64,000 nucleotides of DNA, taken from positions 339,797 through 403,796 of the forward strand of contig CAJNDS010001746.1 in the NCBI GenBank assembly GCA_905221605.1, written 5' to 3'. Of the stretch, positions 25,301-39,441 are shown piece after piece. The position numbers and the translations under genes were made by a program. The notes under the pieces were generated by a model that saw nothing but the letters and a program-made list of their open reading frames with translations, searched no databases and was not told the DNA's origin. Positions within the stretch are counted from its first letter, which is position 1. Each line of letters begins with the position of its first letter. Origin of the DNA: Symbiodinium natans. Taxonomy: Eukaryota > Sar > Dinophyceae > Suessiales > Symbiodiniaceae.

Positions 25301-28300
25301 ACTGTGAATCTGCTTTGTCTCTCAACGTTCTTGGTCGTCTTTTTGGGGACCGGGCCAGGTGGCGGCTCACGGCCGCAACATCCTTCGAGTTGCCGATCAT
25401 CTCCAGCAAATCCTCGGGCTCGCTGCCGGCTGCGGGGGAACTTGAAATGCCTCTCCCTTGACGCCTCTCCCCCTTCCGAATGCCTTCCCCGAGCCGTCCT
25501 CATCTCCGACAAAGTAGAAGCGTGCAAACTGCGAGCGCTGCTTCTCCAGGTAGTCGCCTTTTTTGTTCTCGTGTAGTTGTGAAAGAGAAAGGGAGAAGGA
25601 GGGAGAAAGAGGGAGAGAAAGAGTGAGATGGAGAGCAGAGAGAGAGAGACAAGACTCGGAGAGAGAGAGAGAGAAGGCAGGAGATGGCAAAAGCAGAAGG
25701 GGAAGCATGGGTCGGACACGGGGGGGGGGGGGTGTCTGTTCGTTCAACCGGCCTAGAGCCTTCTGGACCGCTGTGAGCATGTCCGACAGGCGGTCCAGCT
25801 GCTTCTGGACGCCCTCGATGCCGACGGCCTCCGATCTCACATCTTCAAACTTCAAAGCTGCACTTCGTCTCAAGCAATCACCTAACACTGCTCGTCCTGC
25901 TCTCTCTCTCGCTCTCGCTGCCCCGTGCCCCGCGGTGCTCGGTGCTCCAAGCTGCTCAAAGCGCCACTGAAGCCAAACTTGCATGGAGAGGAAAAGGCCC
26001 AGGAGAGCAAAGCAGATAGCAAAGCGAGGGCCCGAAGCCGGCATCTGTCGCATATGGCCCGCCCAGTCAAAAGAGAGCAAGAAAGAGAGAGTCCGAAGAG
26101 AGTTCAGAGAGAGCCGCCACAGGACAGCCCATCCCCCATCCCCCCCCCATCGCGTTCTCTGCCGCGTTCTCTGCCCTGCATCGTGGGCTCAATATTGGAG
26201 CTGGCAGACAGCTTCACAAGACAGGCGCCCCAAATTGTCAAACCCGAACGTCGTTGAAAGTCTCCGGACTCCAAGGCTCGAAACAGGCTCCACGAAAAAC
26301 AATGTTGCAAAAATACCTCCAGATTCTGAGAACGCACGCCTATGCGAGAGCGCAACTCCTGAAAAAGGGGCCCCTAGGAATACGAACTGCAAGTTGACAC
26401 TCTCCTCCTCCTCCTCCTCCTCCTCCTCCTCCTCCTCCTCCTCCTCCTCCTCCTCCTCCTCCTCCTCCTCCTCCTCTTCTTCTCCTGCACGCTTGAGGGG
26501 ACACCCCGAAAGAGGTCCCCGGCCGCGACGGCCAAGCGGTTTGTCGGTCCGGTAAGCGGCCCCCGCTGTTCAGGAGCCCAGGCAAAAGAGGCTCGGCCAC
26601 TCTCCTCTTCTTCTTCTTCTTCTTCTTCTTCTTCTTCTTCTTCTTCTTCTTCTTCTTCTTCTACGGGGCCTGAGGAAGGGTCTCCTCCTTCCCGCGCACT
26701 GGGCTCTCTCTCTCTCTCTCTCTGTCTTGCTCTCCACGCTTTGAAGCCCCCACAAAAGCGCCCGTGCAAAGCAAGCGAGGCGCGCGCCTCCAGGACCTGG
26801 GGAGTCAGAAGAAGTGCAACCAGAGCCGAGTGAACGGAAGCTCGCGTCGCGGGGCGCGGAAGCGGGAAGCGGGAATGCAACACCCGCAGCATCCGCAGAC
26901 CCTAAGCTCTCGACCTTGGGTTTGGCCGCCACCTTCTTCATCAAACCCACAAACTCGGAGTCGATCGTCTTGAAGCCTGGGGGAAGAGACGGCTGCTGGC
27001 TCTTCATGCTGCTGGCACACGAAAACAAACCGGAAACCGGGGAAGCGCAGCTCCTGGGAGTCCCTCTGAGGGCGCCGGCGCGCAAACTCGTTGGGCAGAA
27101 GCTGCTGGATGTCCGCGCTGCTCCCGAAGATGCCCTCCAAGTAGACCCATCGCCTCTGCACGTCCATCCACAGGTCAAAGACGATGCGAATCTTGTTCAG
27201 CCTGTCCTCGGCTTCTTGAGCGCATTTGTGCGGTTCTAAGACTCTACGGTGCTTGCCCCTTGCTGCTGGGACAGCGCTGGGGCAGGCACATCCCAAGTGG
27301 CACCTTCATCTTCGAAGGACTTGTAGTACGGAGACATCTTCATTGACTGAATGCTCCTTGGCCCCCAAGATCCATGACATTCCATTACCGACCACAAAAC
27401 TTCAACGCACGAACTGGACAACACCGCAGACACGGAGCAGCACAAGCAACTCGACAAAGTCATGATTTTTGGTTCTCCAAGAGGTCTTTGGATGTCACAA
27501 TGGTCGGGCGCGGCAAACCAGCACAAGGGGAGCGCAACACGCGCAGACAGCTTATCCAAGCTGATCACTGCGAACGCCCAAAACAGGTGGGACGCAGGCA
27601 GAGCAAAGGAGCTCTCTGCCTTCCCCCCCTTCACTCCTTCACTCCTTCACTCAAACATCTTCTCTGCTTTTTGCTGAGAGGTGCTGGAGGTGCTCGTCCA
27701 GCTGGCTGAAGAGGTCATCCTGAGCAGAAAGTCCTCTCTGAGTCGCTCTACCTCTCTCTCTTTTTCTCTTTCTGTGGCTTTTCCCTCTTGGGTGGCTCTC
27801 CGCCGAGAGGCCCAGGAGCGGATGAGGCGGCACTTGCTCTTGTAGGGCACGAGCTCCAAACTGAGAAAGATGCTTCTCCAGCGGTTCTTTTTTCCTTCTC
27901 CCCCCGCTCGCCTCTCAGCCCCTCGGCTCGATCCTAGGGCCGCCACTCGTAGTTGCTCCACTTCTCCCGAACCTCCCACAGCACTCAATGCACGGCTTGC
28001 GGAACTTTTTGGGTCGCCTCTCTCTCCTTGAGTCAGTCCCTCTGAGGTCGCACCCCTCTCCAGGCCCCCCACCCCCCCATTGCGCCTCGGCCAGGAACTG
28101 TTCCAGGCCCATTTCGCCCTGAGCTCGCGCGAGCATCTCCTTGATGGCCGGCTGGTGCTTCTCGAGGTTGGAGTCCCACAGATGCCCCAGCCTTTACAGC
28201 ACCAAAAAAAAACATGGGGTGCAAACAATGTGCGCAGCTGAGTCCAACACAGAAGTCGGAATGCCGCCAAGCAAAAGAACAAACACTGCACTAAGCCACG

Positions 28301-31300
28301 ATGAGTACTCACCTGTAACTGCACTCACTGCTTTCTCTTTCTCGGGATCCCCGGCGTCAGCTCGTTGAAGCCGACGGACAGCTTTAGCATGTGAACCTCT
28401 GGCGGATGCTCCACGAAACTTCACCAGACGTCTGCAAAGCACCTCTCTCCGCAAGACACCTCCACGGCTCCCCGACAAACAGAGTCGCAGTCCGAGGGAC
28501 GATCTGCTTCCAGTGACGCTCTTTGAGGGCATCGGTTTTCAGCTCCGCCACCACCTTCCGTAAGCTGGCAAAAGAAATGCGATGCGCCGGGGGGCTACTG
28601 TACTTCTTGCAAAAAAGGCCTTCTCAAAGTGTTCTCTCTTTGCTGATCTGCCCTCTGCTGCTCTGCCCTCTCTGACTTCTGCTCTCTCTGCTCACTCTCT
28701 CTCTCTCTCTCTCTCTCCCTCCCTCCCTCTGTCTGTCTCTCTCTCCTCTTCCCGCCTGGTTCAGCTTGATCTGTGCCTGAAGCTGCTCCTGGATGTGGTC
28801 GAAGGCCTCTTAAAAGGAGAAGGCAACAAAAGTAAACATATGAAGAAAAATCGACTTCTTCTCTGTAACTCAAATCCAAGAGGGAGGGAGGATGGTTCGA
28901 AAACTTCTCTTCTCTCTGCGCTGCTTTCGCTTCCTGTCTTCTCTCTTCAAAGCTTCGGCGGCCAATGGATGCGCCTCGTACTGCTGCAGCCGCCGGTCCA
29001 TCTGCTTCATGTTCGACAGCAGGTCCTTTGCGCTTCGGTCCGGGAGATTCTGTGCGCTGCTTCTGCACAGAAGGCACTGTGCGCGCGCGCGCGCGCGCGG
29101 GAGAGAAGAGCTATCCGTCACGATGCTAGGAGATGACATCGAAACCTCTCAGATCGCACCTCCAAGGCATGCTTGATGCGCTTCGGCTCCACCGCCGTCC
29201 AGAGCGTCTCCTGCGATTCGCAAAGGGGGACCCCACAAAAGCCCAAGAGGAACAGGGGGAGCGCCAGTTGCCTTCAACGTCTCGACTCGGCTGTGCACCG
29301 TGTTGATCTCTGACCTTTTTGCGAGATGAGAACATAATATCCGAAAGTGCAGATCTGAGAGGAGGAGGAACCACGAACTCCGCCAGCAGGGGCCGTTGCC
29401 ACACATCCTTCAAGTTCCCCATCTCCTCAATTGAGCGGGTGGCAATTTTGCTGCTCTCTTCTTCTCTCTCTTGCTCTCTCTTGCTCTGTCTCTTCTGCTT
29501 CTTGTTCTTCTTCTTATTATTCTTCTTATTCTTCTTTCTCTGTTTTTTCTTCTTCTTCTGCTTCCTCTTCTTCTTATTCGGGGCTTGAAAGGTGCACGCA
29601 TGCACCCTCCGCGCACAAGGCGCGCCCAATCCATGTCAAGGTCGGGCTCTTTTCTCTCATGCGCTCTGAGCGAGTCAGTTGGTGAAAGACAGCCACCACT
29701 TGGTTGAGGATGCCCCCATATTCTCTCTCTCTCTCTCTCTCTCGCTCTCTCTTTCTTGCTCTCTTGCTCTCTTGCTCTCTCTCTCGTCCCTCTGCTCTCC
29801 TCCTGAAGCGGCGCCAGGGCTTCCACGTCGCCCACCTCAAGACAGAGCAAATGAGCAGAATCCAGGCGAAAAGGAGGCAGAGGAGGTTGGAGAAGAGGGC
29901 AGCCTGCGGTTGCAAGAATGGATGCGGAGAGAGAGAGAGAGAGTTAGAGAAAAACAAAAAGAGCGAGACAGAGAGAGAGAGAGAGAGAAAAAAAAAAGAG
30001 AGAGAGAGAGAGAGAGCAAGAGAGAGAGAGAGAGACAGAGAGAGAGAGAGGGGGGGGCCAGACGGACCGTTGATCCTTTCTTGCCCTGGCCTCCATCTGC
30101 AGGGACTTCTTCAACTGCACGAGCTGGCTGTGCTGCTCCCGGAGCATCAGCAGACGCTCCTGTTGTTGGAATCCAGGGGGGCCCCTGTTAAGCATCCAGA
30201 GGATGACAAAAGGTAAATCTCAGCTCGAGCTCGCCGAGCTCGCTGAGCCCGTGACATCAAAGTCCTTGATCACCTGCATGGCGGCAGTGGGCTTTAGCCC
30301 ACCCTGCACTGGCTTCTGGCTGGACCTGGCCGCAGAGAAGCATCGGAAGCCTTCAGTGCTGCATCCCTTTTCGCAGCCGCTGTGGATCTTTCTGTTGCCC
30401 TTTGGCATGTGCATGCCAACTCATGCCAAGCATGACCACTCTGCATAGAGCTGAGTAATGTTCTCCTCCAATTGCTTGTCCTTCTGGACCAGCACCGATC
30501 GGAGCTTCGGCAGCTCGTGATCGAGGATCTGCCAAGCCGCTGCAAGCCGCTGCAAGCTGCCGCAAGCATCTTCACACCGTCGAACCGAGGACGCTGCCCG
30601 ATTCCGGCGCGTGAGGATTTGCTCGAAGGCCTGGCAGAGGCCACGGAAAAGTAGAGCAGCGGAGCGAAAGGGCTAAGGGCTTGACAGTCACGGTTTTGGC
30701 AAAAGCATTCCCAACATCCCTCTCTGACGACAGCCATCTTCTGCGATGGCTGTCTTGTTGGCCCTGGCCTCCCATTCCCCTTCGACTTGCTCGATGTGCA
30801 TCCAATCCTGGCGGAAGATGCTGAGAAGCTGCTGAGAAGCTGCTGAGAAGCTGCTGAGAAGCTGAGAGACGGGTGGTTTCCCATATTAGGGGCACCTCAT
30901 GGGGGTCCGTATTGTAAGGGGATCTGGTTGGGGGTCTATATTGGAGGGTCCCCCGTTCTCGTAAAGCCACATAAACTGAGCATGTAGTTGGAGCCTCCGG
31001 GAACTGAAAGCGCTGCTTGACGAGAAGCTTCTGTGCCTGGCTCGCACTGGCCCCCAGATTCTTCTTTGTGTCTGTTGAACTCGATTTCGGCCTTCTGAAG
31101 CTCTTCAAACTGGGGGCCCCATTTCTCCGCACTGGTCTTCACCTGGGCCAAAGGCAACAACAAGGACCAAGGCACTTTCAGAAGGCACTGTTGGCACCCT
31201 GATTGCCTTCAGCACCGCCATGCACACCACCTCGGGCCGTCGACATGGGTCCTTCCTCCCCATCTGTACAATGCACATGCGCTGCACATGCGCTGCACAT

Positions 31301-34300
31301 GCGCAGCACATTCGCAACACTGCGCGGCTGTGTCACCTCAACATGGGTAGAAGGGAGTTTTTCTTGCGTGGAGATGGGGCCCCCGGCCGTGAGGTCCCCG
31401 CTGCCGTCCACCGCCTCCAGCCGCTCCCGGCCCTGTGACACAAGGAGGCTGTCACAAAAAAGAACCCCCATTTTCGGGCGGAGAGGCGACCGAAGAAAGC
31501 AACAAAGGACACGAGATGAAGACGGAGAACAGGAGCAAGCAAGGGAGAGAGAGGGAGAGAGAAAGAGAGAGCGAGCGCTAGTTTCACCCACGCCCTTTCT
31601 TCTCTCGTCCGCTCTTCCGGCACCAGCCTGCCTGGTTGACCTGGCGGAAGAATTCGCCCATGGCCTCGCTGACCTGCGTAGAACGAATTGCAAGGAGAGC
31701 TTGGATTCATGCCGTCTGCGATCTTGTTGCAAGACGTTGCAAGCTTTCATCCTGGCTCTTGGCTCTTTGCCTTCTCGCCGAAGGAGTTTAGCAGGTCTCG
31801 GTGCCACTGGTCGTATTTGGCCTTGACCCTGGACTGGACCTGCCCCAGGCGACTGAGCGACTGCAGAGAAAGAAGCCAGTACTTCGAGGGGCCTTGCTGT
31901 AGTCCACCACAATCGGCCCAAAGTACTTCTCCTGGCACAACACGGATCCCGCCCCTCAACTCTCATGGGGGCCACCCCACCCCCGTGTGGGGAGACAACG
32001 TGGGGAGACCGTGGGAGACAATGTGGGGACACGCGCGGATGTTTCGGTGCCTGCTCGGAGCCTTCGAAGCGAGAGCTCAGGTACTGGATCTCCGTCAGCA
32101 TGCCTCTCCCCAGAGACTTTGGGGTGAGTCATCGCCACAAAACGAGCTTTCCTTCCCCAAGAGTCCCCCCCCCTTCCGCCGAGGTGCTGTGCCATCGGCT
32201 GAGATCATCCTGAGGCAGAGAGCCCTTATTCGTAGGACGCGCGAAACGGCTGTCGCGACGGACGGCTGTCGCAGGCAGGCGCCCATGGAAGCACGCACCT
32301 ACTTACCTCAAAAAAATAACAAGCGCAATGCTTTGCCGAATCCGGGGCTCCGGCGCCGAGTCGCGAGAGGACCTCCCATTCTCTGCTTTTCGGAGTTTCT
32401 TAAGCGCCAAACTGAGCCAGAGATTTTGCCATACTGCAAGTATCGGAAGAACTGTGATCCGCACAGCACTTGTGTTGATCTCCCAAAGCGACTGGTATTG
32501 CATCCAGCTTGAGACATAGCCCTGAAGCAACACTTGCGCAAGCACTTGCACAACTGGTCAGGCCCTTCAAGCAGAAGCCCCTTCGCGGGCATTCGCTCCT
32601 GCATGTCCTCCACGGTGCTGCTGACCTTTATCACACGTCCCACGTGTGTCTATGCATGACGGCCACATGGTGACGCCGTTTTTCCACATGTTTACACGTG
32701 TTTACACATGTTTACCATAAGCATGTTTGCACATCTGAGTCCTTGCCAGGCCAAGACACATGGTCGTAGACTTCGACGAGGGTCTTCTGATCCAGCAGCG
32801 CCTCACACATGAACGAATTGGAACGAATTGAACGAAAAGAAGTTCATCGAAGTGCATGATAACAGCCCACACACACACATGGACAGCACACGCAGACACA
32901 GATGCAGACGCAGACGCAGACACGGACGCACCCGCACACACAAAACAAAAACAAAAAAACAAACATTGGGCATGCCCTGAGGCGCGGCAAAGGAAACTCG
33001 GAGCCCAGCGATGAGGCTGCGATGTGTGGCTGCGGACTCCTTTCCCCCGCGCCTTGACGTTTCGACAAAAGGGGGGGTTGGGCAGCCGACGATAAGAGAA
33101 GGATGGAGAGAACGGGAGAGCGAGACTCATCCTTCTCCTCTCTCTGTCTTCTTCTTCTTCTTCTTCTTCTTCTTCTTCTTCTTCTTCTTCTTCTTCTTCT
33201 TCTTCTTCTTCTTCTTCTTCTTCTTCTTCTTCTTCTTCTTCTTCTTCTTCTTCTTCGTCTTCTTCTTCTTCTTCTTCTTCTTCTTCTTCTTCTTCTTCTT
33301 CTTCTTCTTCTTCTTCTTCTTCTTCTTCTTCTTCTTCTTCTTCTTCTTCTTCTTCTTCTTCTTCTTCTTCTTCTTCTACAGGGCTTGAAGGACCAGGGGC
33401 CCTGCGCGCGCACGGGGGCGCCCAGTCCACTCAGTCCGCCGTTTGGAGTGAAAATGCCCGTCTCTCTCTCTCTCTCTCTCTCTCCCCCTCGAGATGTGTA
33501 GAAGAAGAGGAGAAGAGAGAGAAGAGCGAGAGAGAGGGAGAAGAAAAAAGGAGAGAGAGAGAGAGAGAGGCCAAAAGAACAAGGAGGAGGGGAATTGTCT
33601 CTTTCTCTCTTCCTCTCATCTGATGCTTTGCGGTGGGGCGGCTTGAGGGCGTCGAAGCGGGCCGCTTGGAGCAGAGGCAAGTTGCAGACCATGCCAAGGC
33701 CTCAGCTGAAAAGAGCACCCATTGAATTCATACTGCATTCATGTTGCACCAATTTGAATCCAACTCACTTCTGGAATTTTCCCAAAAAAAAGGATAGATG
33801 CTCTCGTGACTCTCGCGTGGTCTCTCTTCTCTTTCCCTACTCTCTCCCCTCTTTTTTGTTGCCGCCGAGGCTGCAGTCGTGGTAGTGCTTGACCCAGTGC
33901 GTCATGGCGAACTCCTTCTGCGGTTCCAGAACCTCCCAAAGGAATATATGAGGCCCCCCGCGAGTGCAAAAGAGAGAGCACTCTTGGGAGCCGGCCAGTC
34001 GCACTCCGGAGTGGGAGGTCCTTGAAGGGAGAAAGGCGAGACAAAAAGCAACTGAGGGGAGCTTGCAAGACAGGAGAGGGCTCTTTGGTTGGCTTTCTTC
34101 TTGTGAGAGTGTGAGAGATTGCGAGAGAACACCCTGGGTCTCTTCCATCTCTCTTCCCTCTTTTCGCCGAGCGTCTGCATGTGGAGCTCCAGCACCGCCA
34201 GCTGGACCGCCGCCTCCTTCCAGACGAAAGCTCTTTGGGCAGAGAGGTGCTCTCACTAGATGGCTAGATGGGAAGGGGAGATGGGGGAAAAGAGATCTGC

Positions 34301-34633
34301 CAGAAGCTTTCTCGTACATTTTGGAGGCGAGAGGGGGAAGGGGCGCGAGAGAGGAGAGCGAGGAGAGCGAGGAGAGCCAGGGCGTCCGAAGGAGTTGGTT
34401 TTGGGGGGGCGCGTCCCCCGCAGTCTCCTGTATCAGGTTGTTGCCGTTCAGCGGCCTCTCGGACTCGCTTTCTCAAAACGAAGTTAAGGGGGGAGAAAAG
34501 AGGAGGGGAGAAAACCCTGCGGCCACTGAACCAGTGGCCCCTCTGAGCTCCCGGGCCACTTCTTGAACTCCTGCAGCCACTGGGCGCTGGTGGCCGCCAG
34601 GAGCTTCACGAGCCTCCCGACTCCGATTTTCTC

Positions 34634-34721
<88 letters not shown>

Positions 34722-37552
34722 GGTGCACGTGCTTTCTTCATGCTTCCCTCATGGTGGCCCCCTCATATCTTTCCGCTTCCTCCGCTCTGAGAGCCCGGGC
34801 CTCTGCTCGATCTGCTTGTTGAGGCCATGTACCCAAGCATCCATGTTGGAGAAGCTTGCCAAGTTCATGTCCTCAGCTTCAGCTGAGCCTTCCTTTATGA
34901 AGGCCCCTCCCCCCGCCCCCCCCGTGTCTGTGTGAAAGTCATGGCAGTCGTGGGCAGTGAAAAGTCAGAAAAATGGTGAAAAAGACAGCGAATTCCTCAG
35001 AAAGGTTCGTCCACCATCTTCTGCATCTTCTCGAACTTGGCCAGGAGCAGCTCGTGGTTGTTGGCCTCTTGCCTCATCCAAAGCGCGGAAAGAATACACC
35101 ATTCTTCATTCATGATCTAGGGCCTTCTCTCTGTTCAACTGTTCAACGAAGTTGTTGCGGAGGTGCCACTCCCCCGCCTCACGTTCACGTCGTCCAAGCT
35201 CTCGATGGTGCGGGACATCTGCTCAGCCATTGATTCGAGCTCGGTGAACCTCTGAGGACCATCTTCCGGGGTCGCTTTGTGTCGCTTCCGAAAGCTGCAC
35301 AAAGACGTGTTGAAACCCAGCGATGAGGGAATGCCATTGGAGGCGTGACTGAGACTGGAGCTTCTGCTGAAACTGGAAGACGCTTTCAGAGAGCTTTTGG
35401 GTGTAGCTCTCGATCCTGAGATACTGCACACAGGTATGCCGAGACGGTCTGAGGAGCTTTGCCGAAAAAAAAGTGGCCTCTGGTTGCCCTGCAGCCTACA
35501 TGAATCCTACACGAATCCATGTCACACCCTTGGCAAACTCACGAACACTGATCACGGGCCATGCTCCTCCGCGAATACTACAACAGGAAAGCTGAGGCAA
35601 CAGCAGTAGAAGAATAACAGCCATTGGGACACACTCATGCATGTGCGACATCTTCGGCACTGTACCAAAGAGCTGGCTGGCACCTGCTTCATTGACTGGA
35701 GCCCGTCTGCCGAGCATCTTCTGATCATCCCACTTCAGGTGAAGCCCATCGGCGATCAAGTCCTCTCTCAGCAGCCACGTGACCAAGTCAAACCTCAAAG
35801 TGACTTCCAAGCAAGTCGACGGCTCCTGCACGCCCTTCTGGAATGAGGCCATCAACGGCGCCAAGTCCTAGCAGACAGCAAGAGACCGATCTAACAAAAC
35901 AAAAAGACATAAAAGAAAAAGCCGAACAAACAACAAGAGAACGCATTTGAACGCAAAAACCTGACGATCACTTCTCAGATGCGGACGGCTTTGATCTGCG
36001 CACAGGTCTGCATGTACGTTCGGGCAGCCTGTGGGTGGCCAAAAGAATGAACCACGAAAAATCTCTCTTTCAGCCCTTTTTCAGCCCTCTTTCAGCCCTC
36101 TTTCAGCCCTCTTTCAGCCCTCTTCAGACTTCTTTCATGCTCCCTTCTTGGGCTCACCATTGCCTCCTGAAGCGTCATGGCAAACGGGTAGTTTTGCTTC
36201 GCCTCGTCGGAGTTGACCTAAGTCAGAGACATCTCTGATTCTGAAATTCTCAGATTGTTCAATTCATTCTCTGACTCTCTCACTGATTGCATTTGTGTGC
36301 ATCTCGCACCTTGATCGCGTAAGGGACCCGATAGTCGCCCAGAGCCTGCAAGTTCCGCACCTGCAAGAACATATGATAAAAGGCATGCAAGCGTCGGCAT
36401 CTGAGATCCCGCTACAAAAAGGGGACCTCCTTGAAGAGGGTGATGATCTGCTCGTCAAAGTTCACCAATAACAGGTACGTCCTGAGGATGGGCACTGCGA
36501 ATTTCTGGTCGTCAAGTTTGGCTTTCCCCTGCGAAGCCATGGCCACTGCAGAGACATGCTGAGTGCACCACTGATAGCCTTGTTGGATGTCGAAGATTCG
36601 CATACTGACATCAAACTTCTTGGAGTCCTGCGCGTTTTTTGCCATGCTACGCGAGGAGAAGCCTCTGTCAGAGATCTCTCCCAAAAAAAACCAAGAGAGA
36701 GGCCTTGGTGTCTGCCAGCCACTCGTCGAAGATGTGGCTCGTCTTCATCCTGGGCTGTTGAGGCTTCGTCTATTGGCGTTTTGCGGCAGGCTCCCCTCCT
36801 TACGTTGGAGAGCCTCTCATGCTCAGAGAGCTCCTCCTCTGAGGGCTTCCTTTCGTGTATGTCCTTCCTTTGCTGTGAGAGCGCTCCGAGCGTCTTCTTG
36901 GCGAAAGCATCGCCCTCCTGCTTCAGGTTCTTGCCGTCCACGTGGTTCTCCCATCCTTTGCCCAGCACATCCTCCGGCCAGGATGCAAAACTATAGACAT
37001 GGCTTATGCTTTCGTATGCTTTCGTGGGCTTTCGCGCGCTTCCTGCAGACCTGACAGACGCACCTGTTGACCGTCAAACATGTTGGCTCAACATGTTCCG
37101 AGAACAGAAAGATTGTGTTTGGGGCGCGGTCCGCTGCACGATTCAAGGGGCTTGATGCGACTATATGCGAAGGAGTGCAGGGTGAGAATGTGCCCTCTCT
37201 CAGAGCGGGGGCTGAACGGTGGCCCAAGAGTCCTCGACACGGCTCATGTAGATGGCCAGACGTCGCTCCAGCTGCCTCTTAAATAGCAACTCTGCGGAAC
37301 TCCGGGCCACCGCGCCGGTGCGCTCTTAGCGCGCTCTCAGTGCGCTCTCGGCCTGGCCCAGACAATGAGCCCAGCCGTTGGCGGAATGCCGCGGATCGCA
37401 GTCAGCTTGCAAGCCTCCAAGTGCTCAAGAAAAAAAAGGGCTCAGATGCAGCTGCAGTTGCAGAATCTTCCCCCCCCAGAATCTTCAGCGCCTGGGTGCC
37501 CTCGTAGGTCTCTTTAAACTTCTCCTGTAAGCGATGCACGTCATCCTTCACC

Positions 37553-37600
<48 letters not shown>

Positions 37601-39409
37601 AGAGAGACCGAGAGAGAGCGAGCTCTCACAATGGGCACTTGGAAAACTTGAAGGTCCAAGCCTGCTGGATCAGGGAAGACTGGTACTCCTGCAAGTTGCA
37701 AAAAGGGCTGTCCCAGTCGCTTCAGCGGGTTGCAAAAAACCGATGTGGAACCCTGCAAAAGGGGGTGTGTACACAACATCTGCTGTCTCATGTCTTATAT
37801 GTTGTCTGTTTTGTCGAGTCACCTGAATGGCCCTGCGGATCCGGGGTCGGACAAAGAGCGCGTTGAAGCGGCTGAAGACGCGGAACATCTCCTCGAAAGA
37901 GGCGCTTCTGACGGAGAAAAAGGGCCGAAAGGGGAGCCTGCAACCCCGAAAGGAAAGCCCCCAAGCTGTTCCGAAGCAAAAAAAAGGGGGGGATCTTCAT
38001 GCTTGCTTGGCTTGAAAGCGTGAAGGGAACTGTTTCCCGAAATGCAGTTCGCAACTGGCCAAGCGGCCGTGGCGGTTTTGGCGGCGCCGAGCTTGTCGCG
38101 GAGCCTCGCAGTGATCTCGCTCTCCGCGTGGTCAATACCTGAGCCACGGCCCGTCTCCCTGCTCCCAAGTTTCCTCCCACGCTTCTCTTTCTTGGGGCCT
38201 CCGTCTCTCCATCCCTCCATCTCCCCATCTCCCCATCTCCCCATCTCCCCATCTCTCCATCTCTCTCTAGCCCTCCCTCTCTCTCTCTAGCCCTCTCTCT
38301 CTCTCCAAGTTGAGTCCAGCAGCGCTCGTCGTAGCGGCGCTGCGTGCTCTCCCACTCCTCAGACATGAGCTTCGCTCAATCTCACACTTGTGTCCCCACA
38401 GAGCAGGTTTGCAGCACTGGTCCAAAACTGGCCTGTTGACCCCTGCGGCTCACGTCCAAGACGTCCACCTGTTCGAAGAGCCCCCCTAACTTTTGAGCTT
38501 CTGGACCCCCCAAGCTGCACAACAGATGCAGACGTAGAAGACGTCCTGCTCCACAAGCTGGTAGGCCGCCGCCACTTCCGCCTCTCGGGCATGTGGTGCA
38601 CACCGTTCTCTGGCTCTGGCCCACGCTTTTTCGTGGGGGGAAGGCCTCCGCATGTAGCAATTCTATCTTCATTCCTTCTTTTTCCCTGTTTACTTCTCTT
38701 CAAGTCTCTTCTCTGCTTTATCTGCTTCTGCTTCTTGATCGGCGCCTTGGCTCCTGTCTCCTTGCCGTCCACGAGCACCCGCTCGATGATCTCCTGCAGC
38801 TTCATGTGATGCCTTGGCGGAGCTGTGCGTGGTGCTCAGGAAGAGGGTGAGGGCATGTGAGGGCATGTGAGGAGCACTTACAGGAGCAGAGGGGAATTGA
38901 AGAAAAGGAGAATGGGAGAGGAGAAGTTAGCAACGAGAAAGAAGGTAGATAATGAATTGCACCGAAGGAGAAACGAATCGGACTCGCCCGCTGAGGCCTC
39001 CGGAACTTCTGCAGCTCCTCGATCCGCGCCTCGAAACCACCCCAGAAACCACCCGAGAAACCGTCCCCGAGAGCCTTACACGTTCCCCTTCCAACGGTCC
39101 CCGAAAAACAGTCCGAAGAGGCACAACTTCTTGAGAGGGCAAACAGGGCGTCCAGCCTGGAGCTGCTCGTGCTCACCTCAGGCAGCTTCACAGCACTTCA
39201 CACAGCACTTCACACAGCACCTCAAAGCACGTCAAAGCACGTGAAGCCACTTCAAAGCACTTCAAAGCACTTCAAAGCACTTCAAAGCACTTTGAAAGCA
39301 CGTCAAAAGCACTTCAAAGCACTTCAGCAGTGACATTGGGAAGCCAATCGTCGGAGCCGAGGCGCAGTTGATCTTCACCGTCGGCCGCTCGTTGCCTCCT
39401 CGTTCCATC

Positions 39410-39441
<32 letters not shown>

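Noticed and set aside
26373-26600. Gly-rich and Ser-rich frames at 26.4 kb
   Set aside because: They are translations of TCC and TTC tracts in a linker intron.
33011-33501. Long poly-Phe, poly-Leu and poly-Glu frames
   Set aside because: They are produced by the CTT tract in every phase, and have no conserved sequence on either side.
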